A stretch of DNA of 64,000 nt, taken from Hyphomonas sp. (GTDB taxonomy: Bacteria > Pseudomonadota > Alphaproteobacteria > Caulobacterales > Hyphomonadaceae). The stretch is taken from NCBI RefSeq assembly GCF_013823385.1, contig NZ_PNMA01000007.1, forward strand, positions 1 to 64,000, in the 5' to 3' direction. Each line of letters opens with the position of its first letter. Within the stretch, counting starts at the first letter, position 1. Both the position numbers and the translations under genes were made by a program. Shown here in pieces: positions 17,626 through 25,629 of the stretch. A model generated the notes under the pieces. It saw nothing but the letters and a program-made list of their open reading frames with translations, had not been told where the DNA came from and ran no database searches.

Positions 17626-18624
17626 ATGAAAGTCTTGCGCACACCGGATGCCCGGTTTGAAAACCTCGCCGGCTATGCCTTCGCGCCACATTATCTGGAG
17701 GTGAAAGCTGCCGATGGCACGCCCCTCCGGATGCACTATCTCGATGAAGGCCCGCAGGACGGTGAGATCATCCTCTGCCTCCACGGCCAGCCTTCCTGGA
17801 GCTTTCTTTACCGCAAGATGATCCCCCTGCTGACAGCCGCCGGATACCGCGTCCTGGCGCCAGACCTGATCGGCTTCGGCAAGTCCGACAAGCCCGGCGC
17901 CATCGAAGACTATTCCTATTCCGGCCATGTCGGCTGGCTCGAACAATGGATGCTGGCGCTTGATCTCACGGATATGACCCTCGTCTGCCAGGACTGGGGC
18001 GGCCTCCTCGGCCTGCGCCTGGTGGGCCTGCACCCGGATCGCTTCGCCCGCCTCGCCGTCGCCAATACCGGCCTGCCGGATTCCAGACAGCTCGCCCCGC
18101 AGATGTCGGAAATGCTCGGCATGCTCTATCCGCAGGTGCCCGTTCCCAGCGCCAAAGATGTCGGCGACGCTTTCCGTTCCGGCGCGCCCGGCGCCTTCCT
18201 CTTCTGGGTCAAATATGCCGCCGAAGCGCCAGACTTTTCCATCCGCGATGTCTTCGGTCTCCTCTCGGACATTGCCGACGACAGCGTCCTCGATGGCTAT
18301 GAGGCTCCGTTCCCGGATGAAACCTATCTTGCCGGCGCCCGTCGCTTTCCCTCGCTCGTGCCGCTCCTCCCCGGCGCAGCCGAGGAACGCGCGAAGAATG
18401 ACGCCGCCTGGGCCGTCCTCGAGAAATTCGAGAAACCCGTCCTCACCGCCTTTGCCGATGACGATCCCGTCACCAAAGGCGGCGAGGCCCCGTTCCAGAC
18501 CCGCATCCCCGGCGCAAAGGGCCAGAAGCATGTCACCATCAGCGGCGGCGGCCATTTCCTGCAGGAACACCGCCCGGAAGCCTTCAGCCAGGCGATCATA
18601 GACTTCATGCGCGCCAATCCCTGA
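17626..18624 (+). CDS. Haloalkane dehalogenase, HLD-I subfamily
   Basis: A 332-residue alpha/beta hydrolase. It cleaves carbon-halogen bonds hydrolytically to give an alcohol and halide. The HLD-I signature is strong: HGQPSWSFLYRKM after strand 3, nucleophile Asp in VCQDWGG with a halide-binding Trp next to it, a second Trp in the cap (FLFWVKY), an acid Asp after strand 7 (FADDDPVT), and the catalytic His in GGGHFLQEH. These match the DhlA-type arrangement. GGAGG lies seven bases before the ATG at 17626. Its natural substrate is unknown; marine bacteria often carry such genes. Confidence 0.88.
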   Translation: MKVLRTPDARFENLAGYAFAPHYLEVKAADGTPLRMHYLDEGPQDGEIILCLHGQPSWSFLYRKMIPLLTAAGYRVLAPDLIGFGKSDKPGAIEDYSYSGHVGWLEQWMLALDLTDMTLVCQDWGGLLGLRLVGLHPDRFARLAVANTGLPDSRQLAPQMSEMLGMLYPQVPVPSAKDVGDAFRSGAPGAFLFWVKYAAEAPDFSIRDVFGLLSDIADDSVLDGYEAPFPDETYLAGARRFPSLVPLLPGAAEERAKNDAAWAVLEKFEKPVLTAFADDDPVTKGGEAPFQTRIPGAKGQKHVTISGGGHFLQEHRPEAFSQAIIDFMRANP

Positions 18625-18730
18625 CAGTGTCGTCGCAATTGCCGCCCTTCCCCTGCGTCGGGGCTCCCAAGACCGCTTACCGCACGTTAAACGGGGCACC
18701 AGACCTGTTTGAATTTGAGGAGCGCGGGCA

Positions 18731-20248
18731 ATGGCAAAAGGTGATTTTCCGGTCCTGATCGGCGTTGGCCAGGCGATGAGCCAGTGGGATGGCAAGAAGG
18801 ACCCGGCCGGCGCCCCCTCGCCGCTCTCCCTGATGGCAGACGCTTCCAAAGCTGCCCTCGCTGACACCGGCGCCCCCGGCATCGCCGCCGCCATTGATGC
18901 CCTCGCCGTCGTGCGCATCTTCGAGGACTCCGTCCCCGGCGACCACCACCCCCATGGCCACAACACAAACCTCCCCGGCACGCTCGCCCGCGAAACCGGC
19001 ACAAACCCCGGCTACCTCGTCTACGAAACCGTCGGCGGCCAGAGCCCGCAGGCCCTCGTCAACGAATTCGCCCGCCGCATCCATGACGGCGAGTTCGAAG
19101 CCGTCCTCATCTCCGGCTCGGAGGCCAACCGCGCCTCCAAGGGCGCCCGCAAGCATGGCGTCGAGATCAACTGGGCCGACCAGGACGCGCGCGACTATGA
19201 AGACCGCGGCCTCGGCCCGATGATGCTCTCACGCCCCGAGATCAAGCACGGCCTCGTCACCCCGGCTTACTTTTACGGCCTGTTTGAAAACGCCATCGCC
19301 GCCCGCGAAGGCCGCAGCCGCTCCGGCCAGCGCAAGGCCATGGCCGAGCTTTTCCAGCCCTTCTCCGCCGTCGCCGCGAAAAACCCCTACTCGCAATTCC
19401 CGCAGGAACATTCGGTGGAGTTCCTCTCCACGCCCTCCCGCGAAAATTATGAGTATGCAGACCCCTTCCTGAAATGGTTCATCGCGCAGGACGCCGTCAA
19501 CCAGGGCGCCGCCGCCATCCTCGTCTCCTCCTCCAAGGCAGACGAACTCGGCGTGCCCGAGTCCAAGCGCGTCTACCTTCATGGCGGCGGCGAAGCCGGC
19601 GATGACCACATCTCCGTCCGCCCGGTGCTGGACCGGTCCTGGGCCATGGACACGGCTGTCTCCCGCGCCCTCGCCCAGGCCGGCAAGACCAGCGCCGAGA
19701 TCCACCATCTTGATCTTTATTCCTGCTTCCCCTGCGCCGTCTTCTCCGGTGCCGCCGCGCTCGGCCTCGACTGGAAAACCGACAAGCGCCCGCTCACCCT
19801 CACAGGCGGCCTGCCCTTCTTCGGCGGCCCGGGCAACAACTACTCCCTACACGGAATAGCTGAAATGGTCGCCCGCCTGCGCGAGAACCCCGGCCATTCC
19901 GGCCTCGTCCTCGCCAATGGCGGCTGGATGACCAAGGAAGCCGCCGGCGTCTATTCCACCACCAAACCGGCGAAATTCACCCCCGCCGAAAAAGGCGCCA
20001 AGCCCACCAGCCAGGTCGGGATTGCCACTGAAACCTGCGAAGCGACGCTCGAAACCTTCACCGTCACCCATGGCAAGGACGGCCCGGAACGCGGCATCAT
20101 CTTCGCCCGCCTGGCCGATGGCCGCCGCGCCATCGCCAACAATGCCGACGCCGCCACCCTCGCCGTGCTGCGCGAAGACGCCAGTCCCGTAGGCCGCAAG
20201 GTCGCCATCACCGTAGACGGCGAACAGGGCACGTTCACCTTCGTCTGA
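18731..20248 (+). CDS. Thiolase-like acetyl-CoA acetyltransferase lacking the nucleophilic cysteine
   Basis: A 505-residue protein of the SCP-x-like thiolase group, cytoplasmic. Landmarks are LIGVGQ at the start, the ISGSEANRA segment, LDLYSCFPCAV and GGLPFFGGPGNNYSLHGIAEM, where the His and second Cys positions of a thiolase are retained. The position where the acyl-accepting Cys is expected reads TVGGQSPQ, with no Cys. It probably does not carry out a standard thiolysis; a lyase or acyl-transfer role without covalent intermediate is possible. A C-terminal OB-like domain (from about 425) follows. It starts 106 bases after the dehalogenase gene. Confidence 0.75.
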   Translation: MAKGDFPVLIGVGQAMSQWDGKKDPAGAPSPLSLMADASKAALADTGAPGIAAAIDALAVVRIFEDSVPGDHHPHGHNTNLPGTLARETGTNPGYLVYETVGGQSPQALVNEFARRIHDGEFEAVLISGSEANRASKGARKHGVEINWADQDARDYEDRGLGPMMLSRPEIKHGLVTPAYFYGLFENAIAAREGRSRSGQRKAMAELFQPFSAVAAKNPYSQFPQEHSVEFLSTPSRENYEYADPFLKWFIAQDAVNQGAAAILVSSSKADELGVPESKRVYLHGGGEAGDDHISVRPVLDRSWAMDTAVSRALAQAGKTSAEIHHLDLYSCFPCAVFSGAAALGLDWKTDKRPLTLTGGLPFFGGPGNNYSLHGIAEMVARLRENPGHSGLVLANGGWMTKEAAGVYSTTKPAKFTPAEKGAKPTSQVGIATETCEATLETFTVTHGKDGPERGIIFARLADGRRAIANNADAATLAVLREDASPVGRKVAITVDGEQGTFTFV

Positions 20249-20279
20249 TAGCGCCCCCCTCAACCCTTCCTCCCGCTCA

Positions 20280-20343
20280 CCCCCGCGAAAGCGGGGGTCT
20301 AGGGCGGGTAATGACCTTGCGAGATCCCCGCCTTCGCGGGGAT
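20280..20343. repeat. Two GC-rich palindromes (REP-like, likely terminator)
   Basis: Hairpin one, 20280-20297, has seven-base arms CCCCCGC/GCGGGGG around a GAAA tetraloop. Hairpin two, 20324-20343, has eight-base arms ATCCCCGC/GCGGGGAT around CTTC. They lie between the thiolase-like gene and gpsA. Such paired palindromes are common dispersed intergenic repeats in alphaproteobacteria and can slow or end transcription. Confidence 0.7.
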
Positions 20344-20402
20344 GAGGGGCTAAAGAGTATCCCCGCTTGCCCCCCGCCCCGGCTTCGGCCAAAACCGGCC
20401 GC

Positions 20403-21413
20403 ATGACGAAACATTTCAAGACATTCGGCGTCATCGGCGCAGGCGCTTGGGGCACAGCCATCGCGCAGATGCTCGCCCGCGAAGGCCAGACGGTCCACCT
20501 CTGGGCACTCGAGCCCGAAGTCGCCGCCGCCATCAACACCGCCCGCGAAAACACCGCCTTCCTCAAGGGCGTGCCGCTGAAGCCGGAAATCCGCGCCACC
20601 AACCGCCTCGAAGACCTCGGCCCCGCCGACGCCATCTTCGCCGTCGCCCCGGCCCAACACACCCGGGTCACCCTGCGCGCCCTGCGGGCCAGCCTGCGCC
20701 CCGGCACGCCCGTCGTCCTCTGCTCGAAGGGCATCGAACTCGCCACCGGTGAATTCATGACGCAGGTTCTCAAGGATGAGCTACCCGAAGCGATCCCCGC
20801 CGTCATGTCCGGGCCAAGTTTCGCCATCGACGTCGCCAAGGGCCTGCCCACCGCCGTCACCCTCGCGATGGAAGATACCATCCTCGGCACAGAGCTGATC
20901 CAGGCCATATCCACACCCACCTTCCGGCCCTATCTGGGCACGGATCTTCTGGGGGCGGAGATTGGGGGTTCGGTGAAAAATGTCCTCGCCATCGCCTGCG
21001 GCATCGCGCTTGGCAAGGGCCTTGGCCGCTCGGCCCATGCCGCCCTCATCGCGCGCGGCTACGCGGAGATGACGCGCCTCGCCCTCGCCCTCGGAGCCGA
21101 GGCGGAAACCCTCACCGGCCTCTCCGGCCTCGGTGATCTCGTCCTCACCTGCTCCTCGGAAACCAGCCGCAACATGTCCCTCGGCCTGGCGCTTGGCCAA
21201 GGCGAACCCCTCGCCGGCATCCTCGCCGCCCGCAACGCCGTCACCGAAGGCGTCGCCACTGCCCCGGTCCTGCGCCGCCTCGCCCGCGAACGCGGCATCG
21301 AAATGCCGATCTGCGAAGCCGTCGCCGCCGTCATCGAAGGCGAGATCACCGTGGACGAGGCCATCACCGCCCTGCTGATGCGCCCGGTCAGGGCCGAAGC
21401 GGTGAAATCCTAG
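20403..21413 (+). CDS. gpsA: Glycerol-3-phosphate dehydrogenase [NAD(P)+]
   Basis: A 336-residue cytoplasmic enzyme that reduces dihydroxyacetone phosphate to sn-glycerol-3-phosphate for phospholipid synthesis. The N-terminal Rossmann fold begins with [14 protein letters not shown] (dinucleotide-binding Gly motif); [33 protein letters not shown] (catalytic Lys) and [16 protein letters not shown] follow in the expected order. Length is typical. The start at 20403 begins the fold at once; an upstream GTG or ATG at 20367 would add Ala/Pro-rich sequence that is probably not translated. It is convergent with the symporter gene 11 bases away. Confidence 0.93.
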   Translation: MTKHFKTFGVIGAGAWGTAIAQMLAREGQTVHLWALEPEVAAAINTARENTAFLKGVPLKPEIRATNRLEDLGPADAIFAVAPAQHTRVTLRALRASLRPGTPVVLCSKGIELATGEFMTQVLKDELPEAIPAVMSGPSFAIDVAKGLPTAVTLAMEDTILGTELIQAISTPTFRPYLGTDLLGAEIGGSVKNVLAIACGIALGKGLGRSAHAALIARGYAEMTRLALALGAEAETLTGLSGLGDLVLTCSSETSRNMSLGLALGQGEPLAGILAARNAVTEGVATAPVLRRLARERGIEMPICEAVAAVIEGEITVDEAITALLMRPVRAEAVKS

Positions 21414-21424
21414 TCCCAAGCCCC

Positions 21425-22822
21425 TCAGCGAGCCGCCTTGGCCAGTCCAAGCTCGTAGCGCGCCAGATCCCGCTTCAGTTCCGGAAGCAGGATGAAGACA
21501 GCCAGCAGGTTGGGGATTGCCATTGCAAAGAGCGTTGCGTCGATGAAGTCCACGATATGCACCAGCTGCACCAGCGCGCCGGTGGAAAGCACGGCGCACA
21601 AGGCAAGCTTGTAGATCACGTCCGCCCGCTGACTGTCCTTGAAAAGGTATCCCACCGCCTTTGAGCCGTAATAGGCCCAGCTCACTGCCGTGGAGAAGGC
21701 AAACAGAATCACGGACGCGCACAGGATATAGGCAAACCAGGGGAACACCGATTCAAAGGCATAGGAGGTCATCCCGATCCCCATGGGTATGCCCGACTGC
21801 CAGGCGCCGGTGACGAGGATGATGAGCCCGGTCGTCAGGCAGACCACAATCGTATCGATGAACGGTTCGACCAGCGCCACATATCCTTCCGTCAGCGGAT
21901 TGTTCGTCCGGACAGCCGAGTGCGCGATGGCCGACGAGCCGGTGCCCGCCTCGCTGGAATAGGTGGCCCGCTTCAGCCCGTTTATCAGCGCGCCGACAGC
22001 CCCGCCCGCAGCAGCGTCCAGACCAAACGCGCCTTCGAAAATCTGCCGCAGCACCATGGGAATATGCCCGGCATTGACAGCAAGGATCACGAAGCCCGCC
22101 CCGAGATAGAGCGCGCACATGGCCGGCACCAGCCGCGAGGTAACCCTGGCGATCGACCGGATACCGCCCAGAACAATTACGGCAATCAGGACAGCCAGAA
22201 CGACCCCGAACAGGAAAGGCGCCTTGATGTCGGTCACCCGTTCGAACTGCACATATGCCTGGTTGATCTGGAAAATACTGACCGATGCCCCAACCGCCAT
22301 GAGGGCGAACATCACGCCCAGCACCTTGCCAAGCTTCGGCCGCTTCAGCCGGGCAAACGCCTCTTCGATGTAATACATCGGCCCGCCGGAAACCCGGCCG
22401 TCGGCGGAGATCTTCCGGTATTTTACCGCCAGGGCGCATTCGGCAAATTTGGTAGACATCGCAAAGAAGCCCGCCACCAGCATCCAGAAGATCGCGCCCG
22501 GCCCGCCAAGTACGATGGCAATGGGAACGCTGGCGATGTTGCCGAGGCCGATCGTGCCGGACAAGGCCGCAGAAAGGGCCTCGAAATGGGAAATCTCACC
22601 CTTGGTATTATGATCCTTCGGAGCGCCCTTGATGAGAATTTTCCAGGCATGGGCAAAGCCCCTTATGTTCAGGAAACGGAGCGCCAGCGTAATGGCAACC
22701 GACCCGCATCCCAGCCACAGCACGACCAGAGGCACTTCCACATCCCCGGCCTTCAGGGAATAGAAAATGATCCCGTTGAAGAAAGACGCAGCCGGCGCGA
22801 ACACCTCATCAAGAGAGACCAT
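21425..22822 (-). CDS. Sodium:alanine/glycine symporter (AGCS family)
   Basis: A 465-residue inner membrane transporter with about ten spans. The signature LGGPGAIFWMLVAGFF, with the sodium-alanine symporter pattern, and the SSEAGTGSSAIAHSA segment define the AGCS (alanine or glycine:cation symporter) family. AGGAAA lies next to the ATG at 22822. It reads in the same direction as the amidohydrolase, TonB receptor and FecR/FecI genes and is probably the inner-membrane uptake step for an amino acid released by those hydrolases. The family fit is firm; the exact amino acid is not. Confidence 0.88.
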   Translation of the reverse strand: MVSLDEVFAPAASFFNGIIFYSLKAGDVEVPLVVLWLGCGSVAITLALRFLNIRGFAHAWKILIKGAPKDHNTKGEISHFEALSAALSGTIGLGNIASVPIAIVLGGPGAIFWMLVAGFFAMSTKFAECALAVKYRKISADGRVSGGPMYYIEEAFARLKRPKLGKVLGVMFALMAVGASVSIFQINQAYVQFERVTDIKAPFLFGVVLAVLIAVIVLGGIRSIARVTSRLVPAMCALYLGAGFVILAVNAGHIPMVLRQIFEGAFGLDAAAGGAVGALINGLKRATYSSEAGTGSSAIAHSAVRTNNPLTEGYVALVEPFIDTIVVCLTTGLIILVTGAWQSGIPMGIGMTSYAFESVFPWFAYILCASVILFAFSTAVSWAYYGSKAVGYLFKDSQRADVIYKLALCAVLSTGALVQLVHIVDFIDATLFAMAIPNLLAVFILLPELKRDLARYELGLAKAAR

Positions 22823-22935
22823 GTTTCCTCCGGTCAGAATGCTGCGATGGCCGGACACCCTGTCCGATCCTTACAAAGCCAAAAATTGAAGGGCGGTGAG
22901 CCGGCTTCCGCAGAAGGCCCGCTCCCCGATGGTGC

Positions 22936-24204
22936 TTATTCTCCGCCTGTGCGGGCAGCCGAACGCTGGGCAGCGGGAATGTAGCGGGCTTCCAGAGAAT
23001 CCTGGCGCGAGAGGAGCGATTGTTCCTGGCCGCCGATATAAAGCCCGCGGAGCTCGGTTGCCGGCTCGAAGGGGTCGCCCGACCAGATGGCAACATCCGC
23101 GCGCTTGCCAGCGGCAATTGATCCGAGGTCGGATGCTCCCCAGATCATGGCGGGCGTTGCCGTAATCGCTTTCAGGGCGTCTTCCGCCGGAACGCCGCGC
23201 GCAGTCGCCATTCCCGCAAAGAACCGGACCTTGCCGGCGTCATGTGCCGCCGCTCCGCCCCGGATGATGAGCCGCACGCCCGCCGCATGAAGCTTTGCAG
23301 CATTGTCTGAAGTGGCGCCGATCTCGTCGAAATCGCCCGGCAGATTGTCGCTGGGATCAATGGCCACCGGAATGCCCGCGCGCGCGATCTGATTGGCAAC
23401 CACCCATCCTTCCGCAGCGCCGACGAGCACCAGCTTGATCTTTTCAGCCGATGCGATGTCGATAAGCGTAAGAATGTCAGACGCGCGGTCCACCCGCACG
23501 GTGATCGGCTTTTCGCCCCGGATGACCGGGACCAGCGCTGCAAGGTCGGGCTCAGACCATTGTCGCGACACAATCTCGCCCTTGGCAAAGAGCTTCGGGT
23601 CCTTCGCATAGCGGCGCACATCGGCAAGGTCGGAGCGGAACTGGACGAAGGTTGCCCCCCGGCCATAGGCGCCGGTGCGCATATCCCAGACCACGCCAAC
23701 ATGCGGGATGATTTCTGGCTGCAGGCTTTCCTGCAGGCTCAGAATGGCGGCCTGCCCGGAGAAGGTTGCATTGTCCGCCCCCGGATTGGGCATGACGATT
23801 GCCCGGGTAACGCCGCCCTTGCGGGCAACGGGAATGGTTGTCGACAGCGGATTGATCGCATACTGTACGTCATATCCGGCGCTGATACGTCCCGAACGGC
23901 TTGACGTTTCAGCGGCGTCCGATCCGCCCGAAATCTCAACCATTCCAATCACGGAATCTGTCGCGATGAAGCCCGGCGTGATCGTCATTCCGGTCATGTC
24001 AACCACCTGGGTCCCAGCCGGAAGGCGGACGTCCGCCCCCACCGAAACAATCCGCCCTTTGTCTATAAGGACCGTCCCGCTCTCGATCGTTCCGGCCTTG
24101 TCCGCCGTCATGATCCGCGCGCCGCGCAGCGCCACCGGCTCGGCCACGGCCGAAGCCGCAAGGCTTGCAATACCAACAACAAGCACTATCGCCCGATCAA
24201 TCAT
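22936..24204 (-). CDS. Exported amidohydrolase-fold protein lacking the HxH metal motif
   Basis: A 422-residue protein with a signal peptide (about 1-21) and amidohydrolase architecture: an N-terminal composite beta domain (LRGARIMTADKAGTIESG), a TIM barrel, and the C-terminal strand pair with GKRADVAIWSGDPFE. Where active relatives have HxH after the PGFID strand, this one has FIATDSVIG, so the first metal site is lost. It overlaps its upstream partner at 24201-25541 by four bases (ATGA). The arrangement suggests a hetero-oligomer in which this subunit is structural or regulatory, but activity at the second site cannot be ruled out. Confidence 0.8.
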   Translation of the reverse strand: MIDRAIVLVVGIASLAASAVAEPVALRGARIMTADKAGTIESGTVLIDKGRIVSVGADVRLPAGTQVVDMTGMTITPGFIATDSVIGMVEISGGSDAAETSSRSGRISAGYDVQYAINPLSTTIPVARKGGVTRAIVMPNPGADNATFSGQAAILSLQESLQPEIIPHVGVVWDMRTGAYGRGATFVQFRSDLADVRRYAKDPKLFAKGEIVSRQWSEPDLAALVPVIRGEKPITVRVDRASDILTLIDIASAEKIKLVLVGAAEGWVVANQIARAGIPVAIDPSDNLPGDFDEIGATSDNAAKLHAAGVRLIIRGGAAAHDAGKVRFFAGMATARGVPAEDALKAITATPAMIWGASDLGSIAAGKRADVAIWSGDPFEPATELRGLYIGGQEQSLLSRQDSLEARYIPAAQRSAARTGGE

Positions 24205-25541
24205 TGTGCTGCCTCCAAAACCGGCTGCCCCAGGAGGAAATCAGAATCCGGCTGCGTGGCAGGATCATCCCTGTCCACAACCTTGACCCCGTCGATGAAA
24301 ACCTTCTCCGCGACCGCATAGACACTGAACGGATCGGCAGACCACAGAACAAGGTCGGCCATTTTTCCAGGCGCGAGGCTCCCCGTCCGGTCAGCAATCC
24401 CGAGCGTGATCGCCGGATTCAGCGTGATCCATGAAATCGCCACTTCCGGGCTGATCTCTTCTCCCACACGGCGGGCCGACGCCATCGCCATCGCCGCCTC
24501 CAGATTGAGCCGCTGCACGAGAACGGCGCTGTCGGAATGCAGCATCGTATGCACCCCCGCCCATTCCAGCGCCGCTACGTTCAGGGGCACCGCATCATAC
24601 GCTTCCAGCTTGAAGCCCCAGCGATCAGCCCAGGTCGCCACGCCAATACCTTCGTCGGCCAGCGTATCGGCAATCTTGTAGGCTTCCGTGGCATGGTGGA
24701 ACGCCCCGATCTTGAAGCCGAACTCCTTCGAGAGATCGATCATTTGCATCATTTCATCGGCGCGATAGCAGTGGATATGCGTTGTAATGTCCCCGGCCAA
24801 AATACCGGCCAGGGTCTCAAGCCGCAGATCTGTTTTCTGGCTTTCACCTTTTCTCTTCTTTTCGAGGTAAGCCTGGGCATCGATGAAGGCCGAGCGGAAC
24901 CCGGCCATGTTTCCCATGCGGGTGAACGGATCATTTCCGCGGGCGGCGTAGACGATGGGATTTTCGCCGCAAGCCATCTTGGCCCCATAGGGCGCGCCGG
25001 GAAATTTCATGCCCTGAACGCTGACTGAGGAAACATTCTTGATGGTTACGGAGCGCCCGCCAAAAAGGTTTGCCGATCCAGGAAGGATTGCCAGCGTGGT
25101 CACCCCGCCCCGGCGCGCCATCTCAAAGCCGGGATCCTGGGGCCAGATCGAATGCTCCGCCCAGACTTCCGCTGTGTTCTTGCCGGTTTTTTCATTGCCA
25201 TTGCGCATCGACGGCACGCCCGGCGAAGAAAACACGCCGAGATGGGAATGAATGTCGATGATGCCGGGGGTAACCCATTTTCCCTTGCCGTCGATCACCT
25301 GAACATCCGATGGCAGATCAAGATCCTTGCCGATAGCGGTAATCTTTCCGTCCCGGAACAGGATGGTTGCGCCGGGAACGGCAGGCCCTTCCGCCGTCAG
25401 AACAGTTGCTCCGACGATTGCCGTGGGCGGAGACGGACCGGGCGAATAGGTGGATGGGTAGGGACCTTCCGGCTGCGCCGCGGCAGGTAGCCACAAGCCA
25501 ATCAGCAGTGAAGCCCCCAACAGACAGGCGCGAACGTTCAT
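24201..25541 (-). CDS. Exported metal-dependent amidohydrolase
   Basis: A 446-residue periplasmic enzyme with signal peptide (residues 1-22, ending PAAAQ). The amidohydrolase metal-binding set is present: IIDIHSHLG (HxH), THIHCY and GAFHHATEA (barrel His residues), and HSDSAV (final Asp). The C-terminal LAPGKMADLVLWSADPF is diagnostic. Relatives include imidazolonepropionase-like and dipeptidase-like enzymes that cut amide or cyclic amide bonds. It is the first of two overlapping amidohydrolase genes behind the TonB receptor, so it probably processes the compound brought in by that receptor. Start at 25541; an in-frame upstream extension lacks protein character. Confidence 0.87.
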   Translation of the reverse strand: MNVRACLLGASLLIGLWLPAAAQPEGPYPSTYSPGPSPPTAIVGATVLTAEGPAVPGATILFRDGKITAIGKDLDLPSDVQVIDGKGKWVTPGIIDIHSHLGVFSSPGVPSMRNGNEKTGKNTAEVWAEHSIWPQDPGFEMARRGGVTTLAILPGSANLFGGRSVTIKNVSSVSVQGMKFPGAPYGAKMACGENPIVYAARGNDPFTRMGNMAGFRSAFIDAQAYLEKKRKGESQKTDLRLETLAGILAGDITTHIHCYRADEMMQMIDLSKEFGFKIGAFHHATEAYKIADTLADEGIGVATWADRWGFKLEAYDAVPLNVAALEWAGVHTMLHSDSAVLVQRLNLEAAMAMASARRVGEEISPEVAISWITLNPAITLGIADRTGSLAPGKMADLVLWSADPFSVYAVAEKVFIDGVKVVDRDDPATQPDSDFLLGQPVLEAAQ

Positions 25542-25587
25542 CGTCTCATGATCCTGTTTCAATGGGAGTTTGCGTTGATAATGCAAG

Positions 25588-25616
25588 TGCCCGGCGCTGG
25601 CCTCCAGCGCCGGGCA
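25588..25616. terminator. Strong hairpin between TonB receptor and amidohydrolase genes
   Basis: Perfect 13-base arms TGCCCGGCGCTGG and CCAGCGCCGGGCA around a three-base loop, 14 bases beyond the receptor stop on the minus strand. No T-run follows, so it is more likely an attenuator or mRNA 3'-end protector than a complete terminator. It may lower expression of the hydrolase genes relative to the receptor. Confidence 0.5.
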
Positions 25617-25629
25617 TCTCAAGCCGGGA

